This document shows, in pieces, positions 30,614-39,730 of a DNA stretch of 64,000 bases. The DNA is from Litoribacter ruber (GTDB lineage Bacteria > Bacteroidota > Bacteroidia > Cytophagales > Cyclobacteriaceae), in the NCBI RefSeq assembly GCF_018500185.1, contig NZ_JAHBGI010000003.1, positions 407,803 through 471,802 on the forward strand, given 5' to 3'. Each line of letters opens with the position of its first letter. Position 1 is the first letter of the stretch. The translations under genes were made by a program, and so were the position numbers. The notes under the pieces are model-generated. The model worked only from the letters and a program-made list of their open reading frames with translations, was not told where the DNA came from and searched no databases.

Positions 30614-30912
30614 AAAATTGTACTAGGTACGAAGTACTATGTACTAAGATTAAAAAAGTGGGAATGGTATTCTCTAATTCAACATCCATTTAATAAATTA
30701 TGGGCTAGTAAAAGGAGGGCTTAAAATCTCGCCCTCTAATATGTTTTCACGAAGCAGCCTTTGCGTTACTTCTTTTAAACTTCGTGCCCTTTGTGCCCCA
30801 TTTCAATTCCAATTTCAGAATTCCTCCTCCCCCCCCATTTTTTTCTTTTATCCCGCCACTTTCGAGCTTTTAGCTTATTTTTGTAATTCACCTAATTTGC
30901 GACCACCACTAC
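30614..30912. repeat. Repeat-bearing gap before the antiporter gene
   Basis: Bases 30617-30650 contain TACTAGGTACGAAGTACTATG-like GTAC motifs related to those near 26640. Bases 30740-30810 contain TTTTCACGAAGCAGCCTTTG and CTTCGTGCCCTTTGTGCC, the dispersed CTTTGTG family. A C-run (CCTCCCCCCCC-like) follows near 30830. No gene is seen. Confidence 0.6.
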
Positions 30913-32931
30913 ATGACTCCAATTTTAGCATCTGTCGAACTCCCACTGCTTTCGGATATAGTGGTAATATTTGGATTGGCCACGCTGGTGATCCTGATCT
31001 TTACCAGGTTTAAAATCCCGACTATTATAGGGTTTCTGCTTACAGGGGCTATTGCGGGCCCTTATGGACTCTCTTTGGTGACGGCCTCCACTGCTGTGGA
31101 AGTACTTTCAGAGATTGGCGTCATCTTACTGCTATTTGTCATAGGGATGGAGTTTTCCCTCAAGAGCCTCCTGAGCATCAAAAAAGCCGTCTTCATTGGT
31201 GGCGCCCTGCAGGTGGGGCTGACTATCTCTGCCACTACCCTACTCACTTACTTTTTGGGCTTCGACTGGAACATTGCCGTTTTTTTCGGATTCCTGTTTG
31301 CACTTAGTAGTACCGCTATAGTACTCAAACTTCTCCAAGAAGCCGGACAGGTGAATACCATTTCGGGGCGTACCACCTTGGCCATTCTGATTTTTCAGGA
31401 TGTGATCATCGTGCCTTTTATGCTCTTCACCCCGATGCTGGCTGGAGAGTCGGACAATGTCGCCCTTTCCCTGATGTACATGGCCCTCAAGGGAGCCTTG
31501 GTGATTTTGCTTACCATCCTGAGCGCCAAATACCTGATGCCCAACCTCCTCTTTAGGGTAGCCAAAACAAGGAATGCAGAGCTTTTCCTTTTGACCATCA
31601 TTGTTACCTGTTTTGCGGTAGCTTACCTGACTTCACTACTTGGTCTTTCCCTAGGACTTGGGGCATTTTTGGCTGGCTTGATCATCAGCGAATCCGACTA
31701 CAGCCACCAGGCCACGGGTAAAATTTTGCCTTTTAGGGAGATTTTCCTGAGCTTTTTCTTCGTGTCTGTGGGGATGTTGTTTGACGTCACCTTCCTCTAT
31801 GAGCATTTTTTCATCATCGCCGGACTCGTGTTGCTAACATTTGCAGTAAAGTTTATCATAGCCTCCATAGCCGTCAAATCCATAGGTGCCTCGCTGGAGG
31901 AGGCCTTTATAGTAGGCTTTTCCCTTTTTCAAGTGGGGGAATTTTCCCTTTTGTTGGCAAAAGAGGGCTTTAGGTACAACCTGCTAGATGATACCACTTA
32001 CCAATATTTCTTGGCAATTTCTATCCTCACCATGGCCATCACCCCTTTTGTGTTAAAGAAAAGGGTGCATTTTGCCTACAAGCTATGCAGGGTACCTCTG
32101 CCGGCCAAACTGAAAAGGAAAATCAAAACTGGAAACTCTGAACCAGCTCCTGGTCTGGCAGAAGACAACGAGCTCAAAGACCATCTGATCATCATAGGAT
32201 ATGGACTCAATGGCCGGAACCTTTCCCGCGCAGCCAAAAGGGCAAATATCCCCTATGCCATCATCGAGATGAACCCCGAAACCGTGCGCACAGAATCGGC
32301 CAACGGGGAACCCATTATCTATGGCGACGCGGCAAATGAATCCGTTTTGGAGCATGTCAACATCCATAGCGCTCGAGTGGTAGTGGTGGCTATATCGGAT
32401 AGTGATGCCACCAAAGGGATCATCGCAAATGTGCGCCATTTCAACCAAAATGCCTTCCTAATGGTAAGAACTAGGTATGTCAATGAAATTGATGAGAATA
32501 TCAAACTCGGCGCCGACGAGGTCATCCCGGAGGAGTTTGAGACCAGCATCGAAATCTTTACCCGGGTGCTCAACAAGTACCTGGTGCCCCGGCATGACGT
32601 GGAAGATTTCACCAAGGAAGTCCGAAGCCATAATTATGAAATGTTCCGCAGCCCCACCGGCACGGCTTCATCAGAGTTTGGTTTTGACCTGCCGGAGATC
32701 AATTTTGTCAGTCTCAAGGTGGAAAAGGATTCCGGGGATTACATCGGTGTCAAGCTGAAGGACATGAATATCAGAGAAGACCTGGGGCTCAATATTGTAG
32801 CCATCAAACGCAAGGGACGAACCTTCACCGATCTCACCGGAGACACCAGGTTCAAGCTTGGCGATATCGTCTATGTGGTAGGTAAACCAGAGCAAATCAA
32901 AATGCTGGAAGAGGAACTGGAGGTCAATTAA
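30913..32931 (+). CDS. KefB-like monovalent cation:proton antiporter with RCK domains
   Basis: A 672-residue CPA2-family transporter. Residues 10-390 form about 12 helices with GFLLTGAIAGPYG, FALSSTAIVLKLL and LGLGAFLAGLIISES. Residues 420-540 are an RCK_N/TrkA-N nucleotide-binding domain (LIIIGYGLNGRNLSRAAKRA), and residues 580-672 are a TrkA-C domain ending DIVYVVGKPEQIKMLEEEL. Such proteins export K+ or Na+ in exchange for protons under control of a bound nucleotide or second messenger. It is convergent with the patatin-like gene, and the two overlap by four bases. Confidence 0.9.
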   Translation: MTPILASVELPLLSDIVVIFGLATLVILIFTRFKIPTIIGFLLTGAIAGPYGLSLVTASTAVEVLSEIGVILLLFVIGMEFSLKSLLSIKKAVFIGGALQVGLTISATTLLTYFLGFDWNIAVFFGFLFALSSTAIVLKLLQEAGQVNTISGRTTLAILIFQDVIIVPFMLFTPMLAGESDNVALSLMYMALKGALVILLTILSAKYLMPNLLFRVAKTRNAELFLLTIIVTCFAVAYLTSLLGLSLGLGAFLAGLIISESDYSHQATGKILPFREIFLSFFFVSVGMLFDVTFLYEHFFIIAGLVLLTFAVKFIIASIAVKSIGASLEEAFIVGFSLFQVGEFSLLLAKEGFRYNLLDDTTYQYFLAISILTMAITPFVLKKRVHFAYKLCRVPLPAKLKRKIKTGNSEPAPGLAEDNELKDHLIIIGYGLNGRNLSRAAKRANIPYAIIEMNPETVRTESANGEPIIYGDAANESVLEHVNIHSARVVVVAISDSDATKGIIANVRHFNQNAFLMVRTRYVNEIDENIKLGADEVIPEEFETSIEIFTRVLNKYLVPRHDVEDFTKEVRSHNYEMFRSPTGTASSEFGFDLPEINFVSLKVEKDSGDYIGVKLKDMNIREDLGLNIVAIKRKGRTFTDLTGDTRFKLGDIVYVVGKPEQIKMLEEELEVN

Positions 32932-35213
32932 TCCGACCCAAACATTTCCTCGAGTCGCCTGAGTGACTTTTGATTAAAAGGGCTGTGGATGCTTTCGATT
33001 ATAGAGCGCTTTTCCCTGGCGGTCAATCGCCAGTTGAGCGATGCCCGCTGGATTTCGACCTCTTCCTGCTTGAGCTCCTCCGGTTTGTCCAGGTAGCCTT
33101 CCCGCTCTTCCAAATAGGAGCGGGTGCTATACTCAAATTCAACTCTTTCCATCTCCACAGCGAGGATTTCCTTCATATAATTGTACAGCACCTCGTTGTG
33201 AAGCGTCTGCACATTATCCCAATTGATGTAAATATTTTTGAGTGGGGTTACCAGCTTTTGGGAAATGGAAGGAGGAAGCTTGGGCTCGATGTCGGTAAAC
33301 TTTTCAGAATCCCTAATGGTCAGCAGCACCACACCGGAGGTATTTTCACTGATCCAGTCATTGAAAACATACAGGAACCTCATGGCATCCTGCACCCCGA
33401 AATTATCAGAAAGCCCGGCATCCATGATCTCCATCTGAGGTTCAGAGGGCAGCTGTATATTTGGCGTGATAAAGGGAAAGGTGGCCCCCATCCTTAATGC
33501 ACTGATAAACCTAAGGTTATCAGCATCGTGGGCTGCAAAAAACCTTTTAAAATCAATTCCCTGGCTTTTCTCCCTAAATCCATCCGCCCTTCCCATGGAA
33601 ATACCCATGTAGCTCATGGAGTGCGGCGAGATAAACAATTTGCGCGCATCATTGATAATCAGCGGGGTGATAGGCATCATGGGAATTAGGGCCTCCCCTT
33701 CAGGTTTTTCATACTCCCTGATAGGTTTGTCCAAAATCCCATTTGTGTTGATGTTAAGCTGGCTTTCAAAGGCATACCCCCTGTCTTGGAGATATTTTCT
33801 CCCGTTATAATCAAAATAGCGGTTTCTGATCAACAGATCATTGACCAATAAGGTGAAAATAATAGGGTTCAGGTTATCCGAGGAAATTTGCTGCAAATAT
33901 GTGAAATCAGTGATATCCAGCATTGGGTCCTGCAAGGATCGGAGGTATAGCTCCCTGAAAAATCCCGCCCCTATCATTCCGCCTGAGGCACCGGATATTA
34001 GACGGGTTTGCTCAAACAGTTTTCCATTAGTGTGCTTATGCGCATGTTGCAGCACATTCACCGTCCACAGCGCGGCCCTCTGCCCTCCTCCACTGGTGGC
34101 CACCATCACCATTTTGGGATTTTCCCCTTCGGGAAAATTGGACCTCCAGCGGTTAAGGATTTCTAATGTTCTTTCCCTGTCTTTTTGCACGGTATCCTGG
34201 TGCAGGATTTCATTTACCGTGGCCAGGTTGTATTTTTTGGGATCTATGGTATAGTCCAGTCCAAAAGCCGTATGGGGCCGGTTGAGCAAAGGGGTTTTTG
34301 ATGCCATATTGATCACCACGAAAAAGGCTATGGCAACAGGTGTGGCCCATCCCCGCAACCAAAAGCTGATTGCCCCCACCCCCATGGTCAGGATGGCCAA
34401 GAGCAGCGTGGAGCTCATCGCTGCTGGAAATTGCAAGAACTTTTCCTCCCTGAAAAAACCAAGGAATAAGATAAAGATCACCAGGAAGGTCTGCAGAATA
34501 AACAAGTTGAGATGGTTTTGGTCAAAAACCCGCAGCAACTGGTTTCCCTCAAACCTGAACAAATCCTGCCTTACTTCCCGAAGTTTTAAAGAAGTATCCA
34601 GATAGGTCAACACCTTTTCACGGGTTTTCTTCCGATCCTTGTACCTGCTGATCACATTGGCCCGAGGGATGGAAGTTTTTCGGAGCTTTTTATCCAGAGT
34701 ATCGGCAAAAAGCAAAAAGAAATCTTTATTGGTAAACCCAAAATAGGTGAAAAGCAATATATAAGTCAGCAAAGTACCACCAATAAATCCGAGTAAAAAC
34801 TGGGCAATCAGCCAGTTATTTTCCAGATCATTGTCCAGCTGAAACCGGATGACTGCGAAAATATAGACCCCATAAAAGAGCAGCGGGATAATACCATTGT
34901 TCACACAAAACTGCAGAAAGGGACGGGGCAGGATGGCCAGAAACTTGAACTTGGAGGCATCCATGATATATACCGTCATATGGAAGGCCATCGTATAGAT
35001 GGCAAAACCGATCCCCACAAGGAAAAAACCCACCCAGCTGACTTCGTTGAGGTATTCGGGATCCAGAAAGAGGTATGGAATGCCCAATACCTTGCCAAAC
35101 CCCTCGAGTGCGATGACCGCAAGAAGCACCCAAATACCGATCAGCAGGATGTTTTTGCGCAGATGCAGAATCAAGAGCTGTATCGGGAAACTGTAAAAAA
35201 GTTTATTCCACAT
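32928..35213 (-). CDS. Patatin-like phospholipase with N-terminal membrane region
   Basis: A 761-residue protein. The first 300 residues contain several hydrophobic helices, followed by a patatin-like domain. The nucleophile elbow is LISGASGGMIGAGF (GxSxG) near residue 411, the oxyanion Gly-rich strand is VMVATSGGGQRAAL, and the catalytic Asp is in IMDAGLSDNFG. These are the Ser-Asp dyad motifs of patatins, which hydrolyse acyl lipids. The membrane-anchored design suggests action on envelope lipids; this is an inference. Confidence 0.82.
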   Translation of the reverse strand: MWNKLFYSFPIQLLILHLRKNILLIGIWVLLAVIALEGFGKVLGIPYLFLDPEYLNEVSWVGFFLVGIGFAIYTMAFHMTVYIMDASKFKFLAILPRPFLQFCVNNGIIPLLFYGVYIFAVIRFQLDNDLENNWLIAQFLLGFIGGTLLTYILLFTYFGFTNKDFFLLFADTLDKKLRKTSIPRANVISRYKDRKKTREKVLTYLDTSLKLREVRQDLFRFEGNQLLRVFDQNHLNLFILQTFLVIFILFLGFFREEKFLQFPAAMSSTLLLAILTMGVGAISFWLRGWATPVAIAFFVVINMASKTPLLNRPHTAFGLDYTIDPKKYNLATVNEILHQDTVQKDRERTLEILNRWRSNFPEGENPKMVMVATSGGGQRAALWTVNVLQHAHKHTNGKLFEQTRLISGASGGMIGAGFFRELYLRSLQDPMLDITDFTYLQQISSDNLNPIIFTLLVNDLLIRNRYFDYNGRKYLQDRGYAFESQLNINTNGILDKPIREYEKPEGEALIPMMPITPLIINDARKLFISPHSMSYMGISMGRADGFREKSQGIDFKRFFAAHDADNLRFISALRMGATFPFITPNIQLPSEPQMEIMDAGLSDNFGVQDAMRFLYVFNDWISENTSGVVLLTIRDSEKFTDIEPKLPPSISQKLVTPLKNIYINWDNVQTLHNEVLYNYMKEILAVEMERVEFEYSTRSYLEEREGYLDKPEELKQEEVEIQRASLNWRLTAREKRSIIESIHSPFNQKSLRRLEEMFGSD

Positions 35214-35360
35214 GTAGGGTGTCTTTTTTGACTAATATAAAGTAATAAAAATGATGTTTTCAATTATACAGAAAAAATTCTGCCAATTAATCCGCCGCAT
35301 CTTTTTGCGCTTTCTCAAATTCATGTTTACCTTAGCCAGTCAATCTTAAGATAGAATTCA

Positions 35361-35990
35361 ATGAGAACTTGGTTTTTGTGTAAAGTAAAATACGCGAAGG
35401 AAAATGAGCAGGGACTGCTCAAAAATGTGTCAGAACAGTATTTGGTGGATGCGGTATCCTTTACCGAAGCTGAAGCCAGGATTTACGATATGTTGGGCAG
35501 TGTGATCCGTGGGGATTTCCAGGTGACCAGTATCGGCAAAAGCAATATTGTGGATGTTTTCCCTTACGATGACATCGACATTTGGCACAAATGTAAAATC
35601 ACCTACGTGGTGGCCGATGCCGACAGCGGCAAGGAGAAAAAGGTGACCCAGTACATGCTGATCACCGCCCACCATGTAAAAGAGGCCTATGAAAGGATCT
35701 ACGAATCCATGAGCAACATGCTGGTTTCCTTCAATGTGCCTGACATTGTGGAAAGCCCGATTGTAGAGGTATTCCCATACGAAAAAGATGACGAGGAGCT
35801 TCTGCCTCCCCCTCCTTCCAACCTGAGACCTGTGAGTGAGGTAAAGGAGGAGCAGGCCCGCCGCGACCAGGTGCGTTCGGAAAACGAAAAAGCAAGAGCT
35901 GAAAAAGATGCCGACCCTGAAGAGGAAACCGAACTCGAAGCCGTAACCGAAGATTCCATCGACTCCGAAAACGAAGAAAGACAATCTTAA
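35361..35990 (+). CDS. DUF4494 family protein
   Basis: A 209-residue protein whose first 145 residues (MRTWFLCKVKYAK, QYLVDAVSFTEAEARI, SNIVDVFPYDD) match the DUF4494 family found in Bacteroidota. The rest is a highly charged low-complexity tail rich in Glu, Arg and Ala. The function is unknown. It is a single-gene unit followed by a strong terminator. Confidence 0.87.
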   Translation: MRTWFLCKVKYAKENEQGLLKNVSEQYLVDAVSFTEAEARIYDMLGSVIRGDFQVTSIGKSNIVDVFPYDDIDIWHKCKITYVVADADSGKEKKVTQYMLITAHHVKEAYERIYESMSNMLVSFNVPDIVESPIVEVFPYEKDDEELLPPPPSNLRPVSEVKEEQARRDQVRSENEKARAEKDADPEEETELEAVTEDSIDSENEERQS

Positions 35991-36011
35991 TACTTCCCAT
36001 CAAAGAACATC

Positions 36012-36040
36012 AAGCCACCCAATTCGGGTGGCTTTTTTTT
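36012..36040 (+). terminator. Rho-independent terminator after DUF4494 gene
   Basis: AAGCCACCC, loop AATTC, GGGTGGCTT and then a run of T residues begin about 20 bases after the stop codon. Confidence 0.9.
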
Positions 36041-36076
36041 GGCGGAGTGGGTGCCCATCCTCTCCGCGTACAGCTT

Positions 36077-36111
36077 TCGGTCCTGCCTCTGCCGAGTCAG
36101 GCAGGCTTCGG
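36077..36111. repeat. Palindromic element with CCTGCCT/AGGCAGG core
   Basis: A 35-base stretch with CCTGCCT and AGGCAGG arms around a 10-base centre. The same 35 bases occur in inverse orientation at 44623-44657, and a shorter palindrome with the same arms lies in the group II intron at 57365-57383. Confidence 0.75.
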
Positions 36112-36203
36112 CCTCCAGTCTCCCGCCCTATTCCCATCTAAACAATTCCAGCTCTAACCTTTTATATAAGCAGTTATTTACTTAAACCACAACCTTATAA
36201 ATT

Positions 36204-36992
36204 ATGGACTTACAATTGGAGAACAAAACAGCCCTTGTCACAGCCTCATCGGGAGGGATTGGAATTGCGATTGCCGAATCCCTAGCCAAAGAGGGCGTAG
36301 AAGTGATTATCAATGGGCGGTCTGACGAATCAGTCAGTGAAGCCATCAACGAACTGCAGGAAAAAACCAACAGCACCAAATTTAAAAAAGCTATTGGTGA
36401 CCTGGGTAAAAAAGAAGATTGCGATAAAATTATCGAGCAATATCCCGATGTAGACATATTGATCAACAATGTAGGCTTCTATGAGGCCAAGCCTTTTTTT
36501 GAAGAAACAGAAGAGGACTGGCAGACCATTTTCGATGTCAATATCATGAGCGCGGTAAGGCTGAGCCAGCATTATGGCAAAAAGATGATTGACAAAGGAA
36601 ACGGCAGGGTTATCTTTGTATCCTCCGAAACGGCCGTCAACCCTGATCCCAATATGGCGCATTATGGGGCCACTAAAACCATGATGCTTTCCATTTCCAG
36701 AAACCTTGCAGAACTCACTTCCGGCACAGACGTGACGGTAAATGCCGTGATGCCCGGCTCCACCGACACAGAAAGTGTAAGGGAACTGATCAAGGAACAG
36801 TTTTCGGACATGGACATAGAGGAGGGCATGAAGAAATTCATGGAAGAAAACCGCCCCACCTCAATTTTGGGTCGTCTGTTGAAAGTTGAAGAGATCGCCG
36901 ACATGGTGACTTTCGTCTGCAGCCCAAAAGCCTCCGGCATCAACGGCGCCGCCCTGCGGGTAGATGGGGGTATTGTCAAGAGCGTATTTTAA
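36204..36992 (+). CDS. Short-chain dehydrogenase/reductase (SDR)
   Basis: A 262-residue classical SDR. The cofactor motif is TASSGGIGIAIAESL (TGxxxGxG variant with Ala-Ser), the NNVGF segment replaces NNAG, and the catalytic residues are Ser in VIFVSSETA and YGATK. Arg after the beta-2 strand (INGRSDE) suggests NADP(H) preference. The substrate is unknown. A bidirectional terminator separates it from the convergent HD-domain gene. Confidence 0.86.
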   Translation: MDLQLENKTALVTASSGGIGIAIAESLAKEGVEVIINGRSDESVSEAINELQEKTNSTKFKKAIGDLGKKEDCDKIIEQYPDVDILINNVGFYEAKPFFEETEEDWQTIFDVNIMSAVRLSQHYGKKMIDKGNGRVIFVSSETAVNPDPNMAHYGATKTMMLSISRNLAELTSGTDVTVNAVMPGSTDTESVRELIKEQFSDMDIEEGMKKFMEENRPTSILGRLLKVEEIADMVTFVCSPKASGINGAALRVDGGIVKSVF

Positions 36993-36997
36993 TGATT

Positions 36998-37044
36998 AAA
37001 CCTGCCAGGTTTTCGAATTTTCAAAAAAAACTGGCAGGTTTTTT
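36998..37044. terminator. Bidirectional terminator between SDR and HD genes
   Basis: AAACCTGCCAG and CTGGCAGGTTTTTT arms surround a 17-20-base loop containing an A-run. It lies between two convergent genes and overlaps the HD gene stop by one base. Confidence 0.8.
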
Positions 37045-37646
37045 CACTCCCCTCTCAGCTGATTCACAATTACAAATTTGATCAATTCCTCCACCGGTAT
37101 TCCGGATCTTTCACTGGCGTCAGCGATGTCGTCGCGGCTTACTTGGGCGGCAAAACTTTTATCCTTAAGTCGCTTCTTCACCCCTTTCACCTCCATACCT
37201 TCGTAACCTTGGGGTCTCATCAGGGAATAGGCGTGGACAAAGCCGGAAAGCTCATCAAAGGCATAAAGCATCTTATCCATTTCAGACTCGGGTTTCACTC
37301 CAAAATACCTAGGACCATGAGAGGCAATGGCTTTAATGATCCGTGGATCCACTTCCCTGTACTCCAGTTCTTCGATGATCCTGCTGCAGTGCTCATCCGG
37401 CCACTGGTCCCAATCCGCGTCATGAAGGAGCCCAGCTAGGTACCACATATGGACAGTCTGATCTTCATATCCTTGCTGTAAGGCATATGCTTTCATCAGA
37501 TGGCCCACCTGCTTCATGTGAAAGGCCAATTTGTCATTTTTCACCCAATCGGAAAGCAGCTCAAGGGCTTCCTGTTCCGAAATCACTTTCCCAATATTCT
37601 CCTTCGATCCAAAGTCGGTTTTATTTAGCGCATGTGTCAGTGTCAT
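37044..37646 (-). CDS. HD-domain hydrolase
   Basis: A 200-residue protein with the HD motif WYLAGLLHDADWD near residue 72, preceded by a probable first metal ligand in AFHMKQVGHLMKAYA and followed by IASHGPRYFGVKPESEMDKM and a further Asp in YAFDELSG. HD proteins are metal-dependent phosphohydrolases acting on nucleotides or phosphate esters. Members of this size found in many bacteria have no assigned substrate. Confidence 0.83.
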   Translation of the reverse strand: MTLTHALNKTDFGSKENIGKVISEQEALELLSDWVKNDKLAFHMKQVGHLMKAYALQQGYEDQTVHMWYLAGLLHDADWDQWPDEHCSRIIEELEYREVDPRIIKAIASHGPRYFGVKPESEMDKMLYAFDELSGFVHAYSLMRPQGYEGMEVKGVKKRLKDKSFAAQVSRDDIADASERSGIPVEELIKFVIVNQLRGE

Positions 37647-37720
37647 GTGTACTGGTTTTTAGGGTTGGTAAAGACTACAATTTCAGATTCTTCGGCGTGA
37701 AATGCAAGAGGAATGGCACA

Positions 37721-37957
37721 ATGAAGAATTCTACCCCCACCCCAATCAAAATTGATAAAGAATTGTTATATTGGTTAAAAGGATTAATTATTGTGACTAT
37801 CATAAAAAAAGGGACTTCTAAAGAAGAAATAAAAAAACGGGTTGATGAAGTTGTTTCAAAATCTTCAAAGAGAGATATTTGGAAATATGCAGGAAAACTT
37901 AAAATCGACATCGACCCATTAGAATATCAGAAAAAGTTAAGAAATGAGTGGACATAG
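37721..37957 (+). CDS. Small antitoxin-like protein of a broken VapBC-type pair
   Basis: A 78-residue protein beginning MKNSTPTPIKID. It is Lys/Glu-rich with a predicted helical middle (KEEIKKRVDEVVSKSS). Its end overlaps a PIN-domain fragment by 14 bases, the usual arrangement of an antitoxin ahead of its VapC toxin. I do not recognise the antitoxin family with confidence, and the call depends on the neighbour. Confidence 0.55.
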   Translation: MKNSTPTPIKIDKELLYWLKGLIIVTIIKKGTSKEEIKKRVDEVVSKSSKRDIWKYAGKLKIDIDPLEYQKKLRNEWT

Positions 37958-38036
37958 GCTGTGTGTGGACACTAATATCTTATTGTATTTCTTGAAGGTA
38001 GATCCAGATAATAGTTTTTCAAGCTACAAGCTTTGA
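37944..38036 (+). pseudogene. Truncated PIN-domain (VapC-like) toxin
   Basis: Thirty codons from ATG 37944 read MSGHRLCVDTNILLYFLKVD and then a few non-matching residues to a stop. CVDTNILLYFL is the start of a PIN domain with the first catalytic Asp. A full VapC is about 130 residues, so most of the nuclease, including the other acidic residues, is missing. The next gene begins 12 bases later. Confidence 0.7.
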
Positions 38037-38048
38037 TCTAATAGAATT

Positions 38049-38498
38049 ATGAAATTAACTCCAAAAGCCGCTATACAAATACAAAAGCCTATTGAAGAGA
38101 TTTTTGATGGCATTGTAAATTCTGAAAAGATTACCCAGTATTTCCTTTCTGAAACTTCCGGATGGCTTGAGGAGGGAAATGAACTCATTTGGAAATTCCC
38201 GGAATTCCCAGATTATGAATGTATTGTTAACCAAGTTGCCATCGAGAAGAATCTCTCTATCAGTTTTGTCTGGGATAAGGAAACGACTGTAAAAATAAGT
38301 TTGGAAGTACAACCGGACAAATCAGTCATTGTGCGGGTAGAAGAAAAAGAAAAGGATATCAATGAAGCCAACCTAAAATGGCTAATCGAAAACACCGAAG
38401 GCTGGGCCAACTTCCTCGCCTGCCTCAAAGCCTACTTAGAACATAACATCAACCTACGAAAAGGAGCCTTTGACTTCATGAAGAAACCAAATACGTAG
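38049..38498 (+). CDS. SRPBCC (START/AHSA1-like) domain protein
   Basis: A 149-residue protein of the SRPBCC superfamily, with the typical IQIQKPIEEIFDGIVNSEKI start, a beta-rich centre (ISFVWDKE) and a C-terminal amphipathic helix region (TEGWANFLACLKAYLEH). AHSA1-like members bind hydrophobic ligands or act as co-chaperones, but no ligand can be inferred. It lies directly after the vapC remnant. Confidence 0.78.
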   Translation: MKLTPKAAIQIQKPIEEIFDGIVNSEKITQYFLSETSGWLEEGNELIWKFPEFPDYECIVNQVAIEKNLSISFVWDKETTVKISLEVQPDKSVIVRVEEKEKDINEANLKWLIENTEGWANFLACLKAYLEHNINLRKGAFDFMKKPNT

Positions 38499-38857
38499 GA
38501 AAGGTTTCTCTCATAGCCGAAGAAAAATGTCCACCGCCAAGAAAGCAAGATGCGGAAAGAAGAAAATTAAGGTATCTGAAACCAATTTCTCGCCGCGACC
38601 GCTGCGGTTTCGCTGCGGCGCTGCGAGAAATCATGATCTCATCTCATCTGGCGTGGTTGCAAAATTTAGTGCTTCAAGGTCTCTTCTAATTATTGCGAAA
38701 AAGAAAACTCCGTGAAACCCCATTTAATACTCTGCGAAACACCGCCTGCCCGCCGGGGTGGGTGTCCCTTTTGCTTCCGCGAAGCAGTGTTTCATCCCAC
38801 ATCCGACACCCTTCATCAGGCATCCGACATCTGTCATCCGACATCCGACATCCCCCA
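38499..38857. repeat. Repeat-filled gap before the DUF4249 gene
   Basis: No gene is seen. Bases 38588-38634 contain an inverted repeat ATTTCTCGC...GCGAGAAAT with a GC-rich centre. Bases 38700-38780 carry CTCCGTGAAACCCC and GCGAAACACC phrases of the dispersed family. Bases 38792-38860 carry the CATCCGACATC-type repeat also seen at 29968-30048. Confidence 0.6.
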
Positions 38858-39730
38858 TCACTCAATCCTAACCATATGACTCGATGCCGCACCGAAGATG
38901 CCGTAGCCGTTAGTAATGTTGCTGGGCATGGGGGTGGGCTCGCCACCAAAAATATCGGGGCTCTGGTTGGTATAGTGATAATAATAGGTGGTCACATAGT
39001 CGTAATACTCCTTGCTCACCGTTTCCAATATCAGGTAACTTTCCAAACCCTCTTGGGTCCCTGAATAATAGAGCTCACTTACCAAAACCACCATCTCAGC
39101 TTCGGTCCCCTGCGTGGGAGTAGACTCAAAGCCAACATTAAAAGGATGCATGGGCGTGATGAAAGGAATGTTGGAGGTCAACTGTATGGCCGTCCTCATC
39201 GGCTGACCCTCTCTTTGCTGGGCAAACTTAAGCACATAATAGCTTTTGCCCTCCACTGGCGGAGCAACTCTGAAAAACACTTCCCTTTGTGGCACACTTC
39301 CCAATCCCCTATCTACACCTCCAAACCTGGCAGAAATCAGCTCGGTCGGCACGGGCACCACTGTGGAGCTGCTAACTGAGGCAAATCCTGGGGCGTCAAT
39401 TTCCACTTCTACGCTATCCCCTACGTGAATGCGATAGGGAGCCGTGTAGTCATCCTCTCCCCCAAAAAAGCTAAACCGCTCTATTAATTCCCCATTCACC
39501 CTCATCTGCACATTGGCATTGGGCAAACCATCCTTTATTGAGCCCTCATCCATCATACCATACGATTTATGTATTCCCAACCTCACTTGGGTATCCCCAT
39601 CCTTAAGCAGGGCATTCAACACAATCTTTGATTCATGTCCGGGCAGGTCTATTTCCACCTCCTGATTTATCCATCCCATGCAACCCGACAAAGCCATGGG
39701 AATCAATCCCCAAAATAATCTTTTCATCAT
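38858..39730 (-). CDS. DUF4249 family lipoprotein
   Basis: A 290-residue exported lipoprotein with a signal peptide ending in the lipobox ALSGC. The beta-rich body with VLNALLKDGDTQVRLGIHKS and YVLKFAQQREG resembles the DUF4249 family, which usually follows a TonB-dependent receptor gene, as here. The ATG chosen overlaps the receptor stop codon. It probably sits on the cell surface or periplasmic face next to the receptor and helps with substrate capture; this is inference from context. Confidence 0.82.
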   Translation of the reverse strand: MMKRLFWGLIPMALSGCMGWINQEVEIDLPGHESKIVLNALLKDGDTQVRLGIHKSYGMMDEGSIKDGLPNANVQMRVNGELIERFSFFGGEDDYTAPYRIHVGDSVEVEIDAPGFASVSSSTVVPVPTELISARFGGVDRGLGSVPQREVFFRVAPPVEGKSYYVLKFAQQREGQPMRTAIQLTSNIPFITPMHPFNVGFESTPTQGTEAEMVVLVSELYYSGTQEGLESYLILETVSKEYYDYVTTYYYHYTNQSPDIFGGEPTPMPSNITNGYGIFGAASSHMVRIE

